Shown here: positions 46,276 through 54,995 of the stretch, in pieces
How the letters are laid out: each line of letters starts with the position of its first letter
How positions within the stretch are numbered: the first letter of the stretch is position 1
NCBI RefSeq assembly: GCF_004786035.1
Contig: NZ_CP035088.1
Location: 646,001-710,000 of the forward strand
Direction: 5' to 3'
Source: Pseudomonas viciae
Lineage (GTDB): Bacteria > Pseudomonadota > Gammaproteobacteria > Pseudomonadales > Pseudomonadaceae
Length of the DNA: 64,000 bases
Program-made: the position numbers and the translations under genes
The notes under the pieces: model-generated
Databases searched by the model: none
Told to the model about the DNA's origin: nothing
The model's input: only the letters and a program-made list of their open reading frames with translations

Positions 46276-46674
46276 TCAGACCAGAGGTGAGGCGCGGGGA
46301 TTGAGGCTCGGCCATTGCTGGCGCGGTGTGGGGCTGTCGAGTTTCGAATGGGCGATTCTGCGATGAGCCAGCTGTGCATCCAGATACAACTGTGGGACAT
46401 GGCCGGTAAGCGCCACCAACGGCGCGGAACCTGAGCAGCACCAGCAATGCTGCATCGTCGAATGATTGTCTTTCTGTGGCGTGCCCTGCTCGAACTTGCC
46501 CAGGGAAATCGCCAGCATTTTCGTGCCGCTGGAGGAACAGAAGCTGCCCCACAGCACTTGTTCGGTCGGTGCACTAGCCGCCGTGCCACCGCTGCCGGAA
46601 AGCGGCATGGCAAGCATGTTGAACAGCACTGCGAAGCAGGCGATCCAGGCAAATGCAAGCCGTTGTCGGGACAT
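46276..46674 (-). CDS. DUF2946 family protein
   Basis: 132 residues: N-terminal helix (FAWIACFAVLFNMLAMPLSG), a middle segment with CSSSGTKM, and a cysteine cluster MQHCWCCSGSAP. First gene of the copper cluster, followed by PCuAC after 49 bases. The CWCC motif preceded by His and Met suggests copper binding (inference). Confidence 0.82.
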   Translation of the reverse strand: MSRQRLAFAWIACFAVLFNMLAMPLSGSGGTAASAPTEQVLWGSFCSSSGTKMLAISLGKFEQGTPQKDNHSTMQHCWCCSGSAPLVALTGHVPQLYLDAQLAHRRIAHSKLDSPTPRQQWPSLNPRASPLV

Positions 46675-46976
46675 GGGGCAATCCGCTCGGTTGGGCGATC
46701 AGGTGGCGGTATTTAGCCTGATCGGGGTTGAGAAGTAAAAAAGCCACGTGCGGTGTAGGGTCGCAGGGCTGGTGTTAACAGTAGCAACAGATCGTCAAGT
46801 GAGTGTTCTTGTGGCGGGGAAGCTTACCCTCGCTGGGCGACGAAGCGGTCCTCAATCCTGATACAGCGTTTGACAGGGGAATGGCATCTGCTGTTTTGGG
46901 GCTGCTGCGCAGCCCAGCGGGAGCAAGCTCCCTCGCCACGGGGTGGGCTAAACGATTTTGATCAAACCAAAGACCG
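46675..46976. other. intergenic region between copper and cobalamin clusters
   Basis: 302 bases between the DUF2946 start and the cobK stop. It holds the second-family repeat (46899-46940) and presumably the promoter of the copper cluster; no clear CueR, CopR or Fur box was found by eye, and no cobalamin riboswitch core. Confidence 0.4.
46899..46940. repeat. second intergenic repeat family, copy 2
   Basis: GGGCTGC-TGC-GCAGCCC hairpin followed by GCGGGAGCAAGCTCCCTCGC. The same family as 22169-22206 but better preserved: the second half forms its own GGGAGC/GCTCCC hairpin. Confidence 0.65.
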
Positions 46977-47699
46977 TCAGCGCAGATGTTGTAAACCCTG
47001 CAGTACCTCATCCACAGTCCCAAACTCCCTGTCCACCCTTGGTAACTCTGGTCGCTGCAAAATAAACACCGGCAACCCACGTTCCCGAGCCACCTCCAGC
47101 TTCGGCTCAGTGGCGGTACTCCCGCTGTTCTTGCTAACCAGCACATCAATCCGCCGCTGTTCAAACAGTTCACGCTCGCCCTCAATATGAAACGGTCCAC
47201 GGGCACCAATGACTTCGCAGCGCTCATTTCCGGGGTAAACGTCCAGGGCACGCAGGGTCCAGAATTGCTCTGGCGGGATTTCGTGCAGGTGTTGCAGGGG
47301 TTCGCGACCGAGGGTGAACAGCGGGCGGTGGAAGGGTTGCAGGGCCTGGATCAGTTCGGCCCAGTCGGCCACTTCGCGCCAGTCATCGCCGGCCTGGGGT
47401 TGCCATGCCGGACGGCGCAGGGCCCAGCAGGGAATGCTGCAGGCGCGCGCTGCCTGGGCGGCGTTGTGGCTGATTTGCGCGGCGTAGGGGTGGGTGGCGT
47501 CCAGCAGCAGGTCGATGCCTTCGGCGCGGATGAATTGCGCCAGCCCTTCGGCGCCGCCGTAGCCGCCGACGCGCACCTGGCAGGTCAGGTCGGTGGGGAT
47601 ACGGCCAATGCCGGCCAGGCTGTAGATATGCTGGGGCCCGAGGGTGCGGGCGATGGCCAGGGCTTCGGTGACGCCGCCCAGTAGCAGGATGCGTTTCAT
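46977..47699 (-). CDS. cobK: precorrin-6A reductase
   Basis: 240 residues. N-terminal Rossmann motif [17 protein letters not shown], then [18 protein letters not shown], both CobK/CbiJ marks. Reduces precorrin-6A to 6B with NADPH. It overlaps cbiD by 4 bases. Last gene of the leftward cobL-cbiD-cobK operon. Confidence 0.93.
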   Translation of the reverse strand: MKRILLLGGVTEALAIARTLGPQHIYSLAGIGRIPTDLTCQVRVGGYGGAEGLAQFIRAEGIDLLLDATHPYAAQISHNAAQAARACSIPCWALRRPAWQPQAGDDWREVADWAELIQALQPFHRPLFTLGREPLQHLHEIPPEQFWTLRALDVYPGNERCEVIGARGPFHIEGERELFEQRRIDVLVSKNSGSTATEPKLEVARERGLPVFILQRPELPRVDREFGTVDEVLQGLQHLR

Positions 47700-48793
47700 T
47701 GCAAGGCTCCTGCGTGGCCAACGATGCCGCCCTGGCGGTCGATGGCGAAGACTTCAACCTGGACCTGGGCCGGCACCACGCTGCGAGCGAAGGCCAGCGC
47801 ATGCTCACACACCGCGTCGCCAAGGGCGATGCCGGCGGCGCTGGCCATTGCCAGGGCTTGCTGGCTGGTGTTGGCTTGGCGGATGCCTTGCTGCAACGCC
47901 TCATCGGCACCGATGGCGGCCGCCCATTCGGCCAGTTGTGGCAGGTCGATGCTCGAATGACGGCTGTGCAGGTCCATGTGGCCAGCGGCGAGTTTGCTGA
48001 TTTTGCCGAAGCCGCCGCAGAGGCTGAGTTTTTCCACCGGCACCTTGCGCACATGTTTGAGCACAGCGCCGACGAAGTCGCCCATTTCGATCAGGGCGAT
48101 TTCCGGCAGGTTGTAGACCCGGCGCATGGTGTCTTCGCTGGCATTGCCGGTGCAGGCGGCGATGTGCAGGTAGCCGTTGGTTTTCGCCACGTCGATGCCC
48201 TGGTGGATCGAGGCAATGTAGGCCGCGCAGGAGAACGGCCGGACGATGCCGCTGGTGCCGAGAATCGACAGGCCGCCGAGAATTCCCAGGCGTGGATTCA
48301 TGGTTTTCAGCGCCAGGGCTTCGCCGCCCTCGACGTTGATCGTGACTTCGAAACCGCCGGCATAACCGCTGTCTTCGGCCAGCCGCCCAAGGTGATCGTT
48401 GATCATTTTGCGCGGCACCGGGTTGATCGCCGGTTCACCGACATCCAGCACCAGTCCTGGTCGCGTCACCGTGCCGACGCCGCGACCGGCAATGAAGCGC
48501 ACCCCGGCTTCGGCGATCAAGCGTACCTGGGAAAACAGCAGGGCGCCGTGGGTCACGTCCGGGTCGTCGCCAGCGTCCTTGATCGTCCCGGCTTCGGCGC
48601 CCTGTTCGGTCAGCCGGCAGAACTCCAGGCGCATCTGCACCTGCTTGCCCTTGGGCAGCACGATCTCCACGGCATCGGCGTGGATGCCGCACAGCAGCAA
48701 GCGGGCCGCCGCCAGGCTGGTGGCGGTGGCGCAACTGCCGGTGGTCAGGCCGCTGCGCAGGGGCGCGGGTTGTTCGGCGGTTTCGTCACGCAT
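47696..48793 (-). CDS. cbiD: cobalt-precorrin-5B C1-methyltransferase CbiD
   Basis: 365 residues. [20 protein letters not shown] near the N-terminus, [12 protein letters not shown] and [18 protein letters not shown] are CbiD hallmarks. CbiD belongs to the early-cobalt (anaerobic) pathway, yet here it lies with cobG of the oxygen-dependent route. It overlaps cobL by 8 bases. Confidence 0.94.
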   Translation of the reverse strand: MRDETAEQPAPLRSGLTTGSCATATSLAAARLLLCGIHADAVEIVLPKGKQVQMRLEFCRLTEQGAEAGTIKDAGDDPDVTHGALLFSQVRLIAEAGVRFIAGRGVGTVTRPGLVLDVGEPAINPVPRKMINDHLGRLAEDSGYAGGFEVTINVEGGEALALKTMNPRLGILGGLSILGTSGIVRPFSCAAYIASIHQGIDVAKTNGYLHIAACTGNASEDTMRRVYNLPEIALIEMGDFVGAVLKHVRKVPVEKLSLCGGFGKISKLAAGHMDLHSRHSSIDLPQLAEWAAAIGADEALQQGIRQANTSQQALAMASAAGIALGDAVCEHALAFARSVVPAQVQVEVFAIDRQGGIVGHAGALQ

Positions 48794-49997
48794 CGAGGGG
48801 TTTGACCAGGTCGAGCAAGGTGATTGGTAATGCCTGGCGCCAGGTATCGAACTCGCCCAGTGGCTGGGCTTGGGCGATGTGGATCCGGGTCAGTTCGCCT
48901 CCGTGACGTTCGCGCCAGTTCATGAGCGTCATCTCGCTTTGCAGGGTCACCGCGTTGGCCACGAGCCGGCCGCCGGGCTTGAGCTGCTCCCAGCAGGTGT
49001 CGAGTACGCCTTCGCGGGTGACACCGCCACCGATGAACACCGCGTCTGGACGCTCCAGGTTATCCAGCGCCTGCGGGGCTTTCCCGCGAATCAGTTGCAG
49101 GCCGGGCACGCCAAGGGCGTCGCGGTTGCGTTCGATCAGCGCTTGGCGGCCTTCGTCGGCCTCGATGGCCAGGGCCCGGCAACTGGGGTGGGTGCGCATC
49201 CATTCGATGCCGATGGAGCCGCTGCCGGCGCCGACATCCCAGAGCAGTTCACCGGGCGTCGGGGCGAGGCGGGCGAGGGTGATGGCGCGTACGTCGCGCT
49301 TGGTCAACTGGCCGTCATGTTCAAAGGCCGCGTCCGGCAAACCGGGCAGGCGCGACAGGCGCAACGCCGAGGGTTCGGCGCGGCATTCGAGGGCGATCAG
49401 GTTCAGGTCGGCGACGGCTGGGTCGGACCAGTGTGCCGCGCAGTTGTCGGTCCGCCGTTCTGCCGCACCGCCGAGGTGTTCCAGCACGGTCATGGGGCTG
49501 GGGCCGAACCCGCGTTCGCGCAGTAATGCCGCCACGGCGGCAGGGCTGTGGCGGTCATTGCTCAGTAGCAACAGCCTGACGCCGGTGGATAAATGGACAT
49601 TGAGGGCCGCCAGGGGGCGCGCCACCAGTGACAGCGTGACCACGTCCTGCAAGGGCCAACCCATGCGCGCCGCCGCCAGCGAGCAGGAGGAGGGTGTCGG
49701 GACGACCAGCATCTCATCGCTCGGTACCTGTTTGGCCAGGCTGGCGCCCACGCCGTAGAACATTGGATCGCCGCTGGCCAGTACGCACACCGACTCGCCC
49801 CGTCGCGCCAGCAGAGGTTCCAGGGAGAACGGGCTGGGCCACAGCTCCCGTTCGCCACGGATACACACCGGCAACAGCGCCAGTTGCCGGTCGCTGCCGA
49901 CAATGTGTGACGCCCGCAGCAAGGCATGGCGAGCCGTTCGGCCCAGGCCCTTGAAGCCGTCTTCACCGATGCCCACTACGGTCAGCCAGGGTGTCAT
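48786..49997 (-). CDS. cobL: precorrin-6Y C5,15-methyltransferase (decarboxylating), CbiE-CbiT fusion
   Basis: 403 residues. The N-terminal CbiE methylase domain starts [16 protein letters not shown] and has [13 protein letters not shown]; the C-terminal CbiT domain (from about residue 215) has the SAM motif [16 protein letters not shown] and AVFIGGGV. It methylates C5 and C15 and decarboxylates the C12 acetate. The start at 49997 is used because the 99-residue extension contains a REP half and has no homology. Confidence 0.95.
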   Translation of the reverse strand: MTPWLTVVGIGEDGFKGLGRTARHALLRASHIVGSDRQLALLPVCIRGERELWPSPFSLEPLLARRGESVCVLASGDPMFYGVGASLAKQVPSDEMLVVPTPSSCSLAAARMGWPLQDVVTLSLVARPLAALNVHLSTGVRLLLLSNDRHSPAAVAALLRERGFGPSPMTVLEHLGGAAERRTDNCAAHWSDPAVADLNLIALECRAEPSALRLSRLPGLPDAAFEHDGQLTKRDVRAITLARLAPTPGELLWDVGAGSGSIGIEWMRTHPSCRALAIEADEGRQALIERNRDALGVPGLQLIRGKAPQALDNLERPDAVFIGGGVTREGVLDTCWEQLKPGGRLVANAVTLQSEMTLMNWRERHGGELTRIHIAQAQPLGEFDTWRQALPITLLDLVKPLDA

Positions 49998-50278
49998 CTG
50001 TGTTCCTCGAATAGATCTGTTGATCGACGGGTCTGTTTCACCCGCGAACCGGGCCGCCATCATACCGCGCCCTGGCTGATCAGGCGCCTGGCGCAACATC
50101 ATCGTCACAGCCAGGCCGCCATCGCGAGCAAGCCCGCTCCCACAATTTGAGTGGGGTTGTTCACAGGTTTTGTGCCCGGCCCTAATAATCCGACCGGCAA
50201 GCTTTTCATGACCCCCGGCAAAGCAGGCATAATGGCGGTCCTTCGCCGTCATGGCGTGCCTTATCTCCCGGTCTGCCC
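49998..50278. promoter_or_regulatory. divergent promoter region of the two cob operons
   Basis: 281 bases between cobL and cobG, including one REP arm. No B12-box or other cobalamin-riboswitch core was seen, so control by B12 at this point is not supported. Confidence 0.5.
50119..50143. repeat. single REP arm
   Basis: CATCGCGAGCAAGCCCGCTC, one arm only, in the cobL-cobG intergenic region. Confidence 0.75.
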
Positions 50279-51598
50279 TTGAACGAACGTCCATCCTCCA
50301 ACGTCATCCGCCCCTCGGGTTGCCCGGGGTTGCTGCGGGTTGTCCAGGCGTTGGACGGTGGGATCTGCCGGATCAAGCTCGATGGCGGTTCCATCCAGGC
50401 GGATCAGGCCGAAGCCGTGGCGTCGGCGGCCGAGCGGTTTGCCGGGGGTGTGATCGAAGCGACCAACCGTGGCAACCTGCAAGTGCGCGGCATCGGCCTC
50501 GAACACGCTGCGTTGATCGAACAATTGCTGGCCGCCGGGCTTGGGCCCCGGACCCCGGCTGGCGATGACGTGCGCAATCTGATGCTCAGCCCCTCGGCCG
50601 GGATCGACCGGCAGATGCTGTTCGACACCCGCCCGTTGGCCACGCAGATCCTCTTCAGCCTGCAAACCCATGAACGCTTCCATGAGCTGTCGGCCAAGTT
50701 CGCCGTGCAGTTGGACGGCGGTGAAGCCATGGCGATGCTCGAACATCATCACGACTTGTGGTTATCGGCCCTTGTCCGCGACGGCGAGCCTTGGCTGGCC
50801 TTCGGCTTGGCCGGCGCCCCGCTGGATGAGCCGGCAGGCAGAGTGCCCTTGGCCCTGGGGCATGCCCTGGTGGTGGCGGTGCTGGAATTGTTTCTCGACC
50901 TGGCCCGCCCGGACCAGATCCGCATGCGCCACCTGCTGGCTGAAATCCCCCCGGATGAATTCATGAGCCAGTTGGCCCGCCGCGTGCCGCTGCAAGCTTG
51001 TCTCGATTGGCGGCGGGACGTGTCCATCGACGGACTGCACCTCGGCATCCATCCGCAGCACGACGAGCGGGTCTACGTTGGTGCGGCGGCGCCGCTTGGG
51101 CGGCTCGATACGCACATGCTGCGGGGGGCGGGGCAGTTGGCGCGGGAGAAGGGCGACGGCAGCCTGCGCTTCACCCCTTGGCAAAGCCTGCTGCTGCCCA
51201 ACGTGCGTCGCGCGAAGGCCGAGCAAGTGTTGGCGGGGCTCGAGGGATTGGGCCTGTTGTGCTCGGTCGATCAACCCCTGGCGCAACTCATTGCTTGCAC
51301 CGGCTCCAGTGGCTGCGGCAAAGCCCTGGCCGATACCAAGGCCGATGCCCGCCGACTGGCCGAGCTGCTGCAACGCCAGGGTCATGCCCTGAAGGTCCAT
51401 CTATCGGGTTGCCCGCGTTCCTGCGCGGCGGCTCATATCGCGCCTGCCACCTTGCTGGCGGTCGCCCCCGGTCGTTACGACCTGTATTTTCGCGATGCCA
51501 CGCTGCCGGGTTTCGGCGCGTTGCAGGCACACAATCTGACTATTGAAGCGCTCGGCCACTGGCTCGACGCTCGCCCCCGGAGCCCCCTTGATGCTTGA
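50279..51598 (+). CDS. cobG: precorrin-3B synthase
   Basis: 439 residues, related to sulfite/nitrite reductases. The N-terminal motif [20 protein letters not shown] is typical, and the 4Fe-4S/siroheme cysteines are in CTGSSGCGK and [11 protein letters not shown]. It uses oxygen to convert precorrin-3A to 3B, which marks the aerobic route. The start is a TTG at 50279 with no clear Shine-Dalgarno; no in-frame ATG lies near. First of cobG-H-I-J. Confidence 0.93.
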   Translation: MNERPSSNVIRPSGCPGLLRVVQALDGGICRIKLDGGSIQADQAEAVASAAERFAGGVIEATNRGNLQVRGIGLEHAALIEQLLAAGLGPRTPAGDDVRNLMLSPSAGIDRQMLFDTRPLATQILFSLQTHERFHELSAKFAVQLDGGEAMAMLEHHHDLWLSALVRDGEPWLAFGLAGAPLDEPAGRVPLALGHALVVAVLELFLDLARPDQIRMRHLLAEIPPDEFMSQLARRVPLQACLDWRRDVSIDGLHLGIHPQHDERVYVGAAAPLGRLDTHMLRGAGQLAREKGDGSLRFTPWQSLLLPNVRRAKAEQVLAGLEGLGLLCSVDQPLAQLIACTGSSGCGKALADTKADARRLAELLQRQGHALKVHLSGCPRSCAAAHIAPATLLAVAPGRYDLYFRDATLPGFGALQAHNLTIEALGHWLDARPRSPLDA

Positions 51599-52217
51599 TT
51601 ACATCCGCGACGGTCAGGAGATCTATCGCAACTCCTTCGCGATCATTCGCGCCGAGGCCAACCTGGCGCGCATTCCGGCCGACCTGGAAAAACTCGCGGT
51701 GCGAGTGATCCACGCTTGCGGCATGGTCGAGGCCGTCGATGGCCTGCAGTTTTCCGAAGGCGCGGGCACGGCGGGGCGCCAGGCGTTGGCCGCGGGTGCG
51801 CCGATCCTGTGCGATGCGCGGATGGTGTCCGAAGGCGTGACCCGGGCTCGGCTGCCGGCGAACAACCCGGTGATCTGCACCTTGCGCGACGAGAGCGTGC
51901 CGGCGTTGGCCCTTGAACTGGGCAACACCCGTTCGGCCGCCGCTCTGGAATTGTGGCGTCCGCACCTGGAAGGCAGCGTCGTGGTCATCGGCAACGCGCC
52001 GACCGCGCTTTTTTATCTGCTGGAAATGCTCGACGCTGGCGCGCCGAAACCGGCGCTGATCCTCGGCTTTCCGGTGGGCTTTGTCGGCGCCGCTGAATCC
52101 AAGGCGATGCTGGCTGCCAACAGCCGTGGCGTGCCGTTCGTGATCATGCAAGGCCGCCTCGGCGGCAGCGCCATGGCCGCCGCGGCCGTCAATGCCCTCG
52201 CCACGGAGATTGAATGA
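51591..52217 (+). CDS. cobH: precorrin-8X methylmutase
   Basis: 208 residues. [20 protein letters not shown] at the start, the catalytic histidine in [11 protein letters not shown], and [14 protein letters not shown] and [14 protein letters not shown] are CobH/CbiC marks. Moves the C11 methyl to C12, giving hydrogenobyrinate. The ATG at 51591 overlaps the cobG end by 8 bases; the extension to 51543 lies within cobG. Confidence 0.96.
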   Translation: MLDYIRDGQEIYRNSFAIIRAEANLARIPADLEKLAVRVIHACGMVEAVDGLQFSEGAGTAGRQALAAGAPILCDARMVSEGVTRARLPANNPVICTLRDESVPALALELGNTRSAAALELWRPHLEGSVVVIGNAPTALFYLLEMLDAGAPKPALILGFPVGFVGAAESKAMLAANSRGVPFVIMQGRLGGSAMAAAAVNALATEIE

Positions 52218-52948
52218 TGCAGCAGCCTGGACGTCTGATTGGCCTCGGCGTGGGCCCCGGTGACCCGGAACTGATTACCGTCAAGGCCCTGCGCCTGCTG
52301 CGCGAGTCGCCGGTGGTGGCGTACTTCGTCGCCAAGGGCAAGAAGGGCAATGCCTTCGGCATCATCGAGGGGCATTTGCAGGAGGCGCAGACCTTGCTGC
52401 CGCTGGTCTACCCGGTCACCACCGAAGCCCTGCCGGCGCCGTTGTCCTATGAGCAAGTGATCGCCGATTTCTACGACACCGCCGCCGAACAGTTGGCCGT
52501 GCACTTGGATGCCGGGCGCGACGTGGCGGTGATCTGCGAGGGCGATCCGTTCTTCTACGGCTCCTACATGTACCTGCACGATCGCCTGGCCGAGCGCTAT
52601 GACGCCGAAGTCATTCCCGGCGTGTGCTCGATGCTCGGTGGCGCCTCGGTGCTCGGTGCGCCGCTGGTCTATCGCAACCAGAGCCTGTCGGTGCTCTCCG
52701 GTGTTCTGCCCCATGAAGAACTCAAGCGGCGTTTGGCCGATGCCGATGCGGCGGTGATCATGAAACTGGGGCGCAATTTCCCCAAGGTTCGCCAGGTGCT
52801 CCAGGAACTGGGCCTGGACGGGCGCGCGCTGTACGTCGAACGGGCGACCATGGCCAACCAGAAAATCGTCCCGCTGGATGACGTCGAGCCGATGTCCTCG
52901 CCGTACTTCTCGCTGATCATCGTGCCGGGCGAACGGTGGCAAGGCTGA
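52214..52948 (+). CDS. cobI: precorrin-2 C20-methyltransferase
   Basis: 244 residues of the uroporphyrin-III methylase fold. [20 protein letters not shown] at the N-terminus, the central [18 protein letters not shown] and [13 protein letters not shown] are CobI/CbiL marks. SAM-dependent. Overlaps cobH by 4 bases (ATGA) and cobJ by 1 base (TGATG). Confidence 0.96.
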   Translation: MMQQPGRLIGLGVGPGDPELITVKALRLLRESPVVAYFVAKGKKGNAFGIIEGHLQEAQTLLPLVYPVTTEALPAPLSYEQVIADFYDTAAEQLAVHLDAGRDVAVICEGDPFFYGSYMYLHDRLAERYDAEVIPGVCSMLGGASVLGAPLVYRNQSLSVLSGVLPHEELKRRLADADAAVIMKLGRNFPKVRQVLQELGLDGRALYVERATMANQKIVPLDDVEPMSSPYFSLIIVPGERWQG

Positions 52949-54639
52949 TGACATCCAAGACAGCGGCCATCGTCATCCTCGGCCCGGGCAGCCTCGCCAC
53001 CGCCCGGCGGATCCAGCAGCGCTACCCTGATGCCCTGATTCACGGCCTGAGCGGACGGGTCGAGGGCGCGGATCGTTCATACCTCGAATTCGGCGCGACG
53101 TTGCGTGAGCTCTACCAACAGGACACGCCGATCATCGCCTTGTGCGCGGCCGGCATCGTCATCCGCACCCTGGCGCCGCTGCTGCTGGAAAAAGGCGTCG
53201 AGCCGCCGGTGCTGGCGGTGGCCGAGGATGGCAGCGCCGTGGTCCCGCTGCTGGGCGGCCTGGGCGGGGTGAATGTCATGGCCCGGGAAATCGCCGCCGC
53301 GCTGCAAGTCGCCCCGGCGATCACCACCAGCGGCGAATTGCGTTTTGGCACTTGCCTGCTCAATCCGCCGAGTGGCTACAGCCTCGGCGACCTGGAGCAA
53401 GGCAAGCGTTTTGTCTCCGATCTGCTGGCCGGTGAATCGGTGCGCATCGAAGGCGCCGCGCCGTGGCTGGATCAGGCGCAGTTGCCTGAGGATATACAGG
53501 CACGGCTGGCGATCCGTATCGACAGTGCTGCGGGAACACCAGCGGCGGATGAGCTGCGGATTTATCCGCGCAATGTGCTGGTGGCGTTGAGTGCAGGGGC
53601 GTCGGCGGACATTGGCACGATCCTGGAGGAGGCCGGCCTCGCGCCGCAGTCGCTGGCGTGCCTGTTGGCGGCGGACAGCGACATGGCCCGTCCTGAGTTG
53701 CACGAAATGGCTTCGACCTTGGGTGTGCCGCTGCGTTTTGCCGCAGCCAATAGCAACCTCGAAACGTGGTTGAGCGACGTCCTCGGCCAACCGGCATCGC
53801 TACAGGTCATGGGCAGTCATGCCATCGCCGTGACCGAGCAACCCCTCGATCCGCAGCAGATCGGTCGCCCGCGCGGGCGCCTGGCCGTGATCGGCCTCGG
53901 CCCGGGCGCTGCGGAGTTGATGGTGCCGGCGGTGCGCGCCGAACTCGACCGTGCCACCGATGTACTGGGCTATGAAACCTATGTGCGCATGGCCGGGCCC
54001 TTCCGGGGCGATCAGGTGCAGCACTGCACCGACAACCGCGAAGAAATGCAGCGGGCCCGACACGCCTTTGAACTGGCGGCCCAGGGGCGGTCAGTGGTTG
54101 TGGTGTCGTCCGGCGACCCGGGCGTGTTCGCCATGGCTGCCGCCGTCCTGGAAGCATTGCATGAGTCGACGGATGCCCATTGGCACAACGTCGATTTGCA
54201 GATCCTGCCGGGTGTCTCCGCCTCCCTGGCCACCGCCGCCCAAGCCGGTGCTCCGCTGGGTCATGACTTCTGCGTGATGTCGCTGTCGGACAATCTCAAG
54301 CCCTGGTCGATCATCGAGAAGCGTCTCGACCTGGCGGCCGAAGCCGACCTGGCCCTGGCCTTCTACAACCCGATCTCCCGCTCCCGACCTTGGCAGTTGG
54401 GCCGGGCGCTGGAGATCGTCGGGCAACATCGCACGGCGCAAACGCCTGTGGTGCTGGGGCGCGATATCGGTCGCCCGGGCCAGACGTTGCGTGTCACCAC
54501 GCTGGGGGCGTTGACCCCGGATCAGGTGGACATGCGCACCATGGTGTTGATCGGCTCCTCCACCACGTGCGTATTCCCTCGCGCCCAGGGTGGCGACTGG
54601 GTGTACACACCGCGATGGTATGGCAACAAACCTCTCTGA
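52948..54639 (+). CDS. cobJ: CbiG-CobJ fusion: precorrin-3B C17-methyltransferase
   Basis: 563 residues, about twice the length of plain CobJ. Residues 1 to about 290 form a CbiG-like domain (IIALCAAGIVIRTLAPLLLE, EDGSAVVPLLGGLGGVN and the GCxGG-less C-terminal part). From about residue 311 the methylase starts (LAVIGLGPGAAELM), with SGDPGVFAMAAAVLEAL and FYNPISRSRPWQL. CobJ methylates C17 and contracts the ring. CbiG in the anaerobic route opens the lactone after contraction, so the fusion joins consecutive steps. The ATG at 52948 (TGATG with cobI) is preferred over GTG 52936. Confidence 0.94.
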   Translation: MTSKTAAIVILGPGSLATARRIQQRYPDALIHGLSGRVEGADRSYLEFGATLRELYQQDTPIIALCAAGIVIRTLAPLLLEKGVEPPVLAVAEDGSAVVPLLGGLGGVNVMAREIAAALQVAPAITTSGELRFGTCLLNPPSGYSLGDLEQGKRFVSDLLAGESVRIEGAAPWLDQAQLPEDIQARLAIRIDSAAGTPAADELRIYPRNVLVALSAGASADIGTILEEAGLAPQSLACLLAADSDMARPELHEMASTLGVPLRFAAANSNLETWLSDVLGQPASLQVMGSHAIAVTEQPLDPQQIGRPRGRLAVIGLGPGAAELMVPAVRAELDRATDVLGYETYVRMAGPFRGDQVQHCTDNREEMQRARHAFELAAQGRSVVVVSSGDPGVFAMAAAVLEALHESTDAHWHNVDLQILPGVSASLATAAQAGAPLGHDFCVMSLSDNLKPWSIIEKRLDLAAEADLALAFYNPISRSRPWQLGRALEIVGQHRTAQTPVVLGRDIGRPGQTLRVTTLGALTPDQVDMRTMVLIGSSTTCVFPRAQGGDWVYTPRWYGNKPL

Positions 54640-54995
54640 GGAAACCGGTGGCCCGCTCGGGCTGCCGTCACCTGAGTCCGTAACGCTCTGGTATCTGTAC
54701 GGGCAGTCTGTTCGGTCATTTTTTATATGGAAAATATATAAGTATCTTTCCAGTACCCCAATTGTCGAGTTGTGAGGAAACAAACTTGCAGTTGTTGTGG
54801 CTGGAAACTTATTGAATTCCTTGTTAGTTGAGTAGTGACCGAATGGCCGTTATGTTCTTGTCTGCCTTGTTGGGACGAGCTGCCACCTGAGTGGATCTTC
54901 ATCGCTTGGCCAGGCAGCCGATTCTCAAAGGTCTATCAGCGCATGGATGCGTGAAGTTTATTTTTGTCTCTCTACAATAAATGGAAGTGTTGTAT
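54640..54995 (+). other. AT-rich upstream region of the toxin gene
   Basis: 356 bases with no gene, clearly lower in GC than the flanking cob genes. It includes a long A/T patch with ATTTTTTATATGGAAAATAT at about 54719-54738. Such tracts are typical of horizontally acquired DNA and of MvaT/H-NS binding. No sigma-54 element or clear terminator after cobJ was found. Confidence 0.5.

Noticed and set aside
49998..50278. cobalamin riboswitch before cobG or cobL
   Set aside because: Searched by eye for the B12-box and core segments on both strands; nothing matched.
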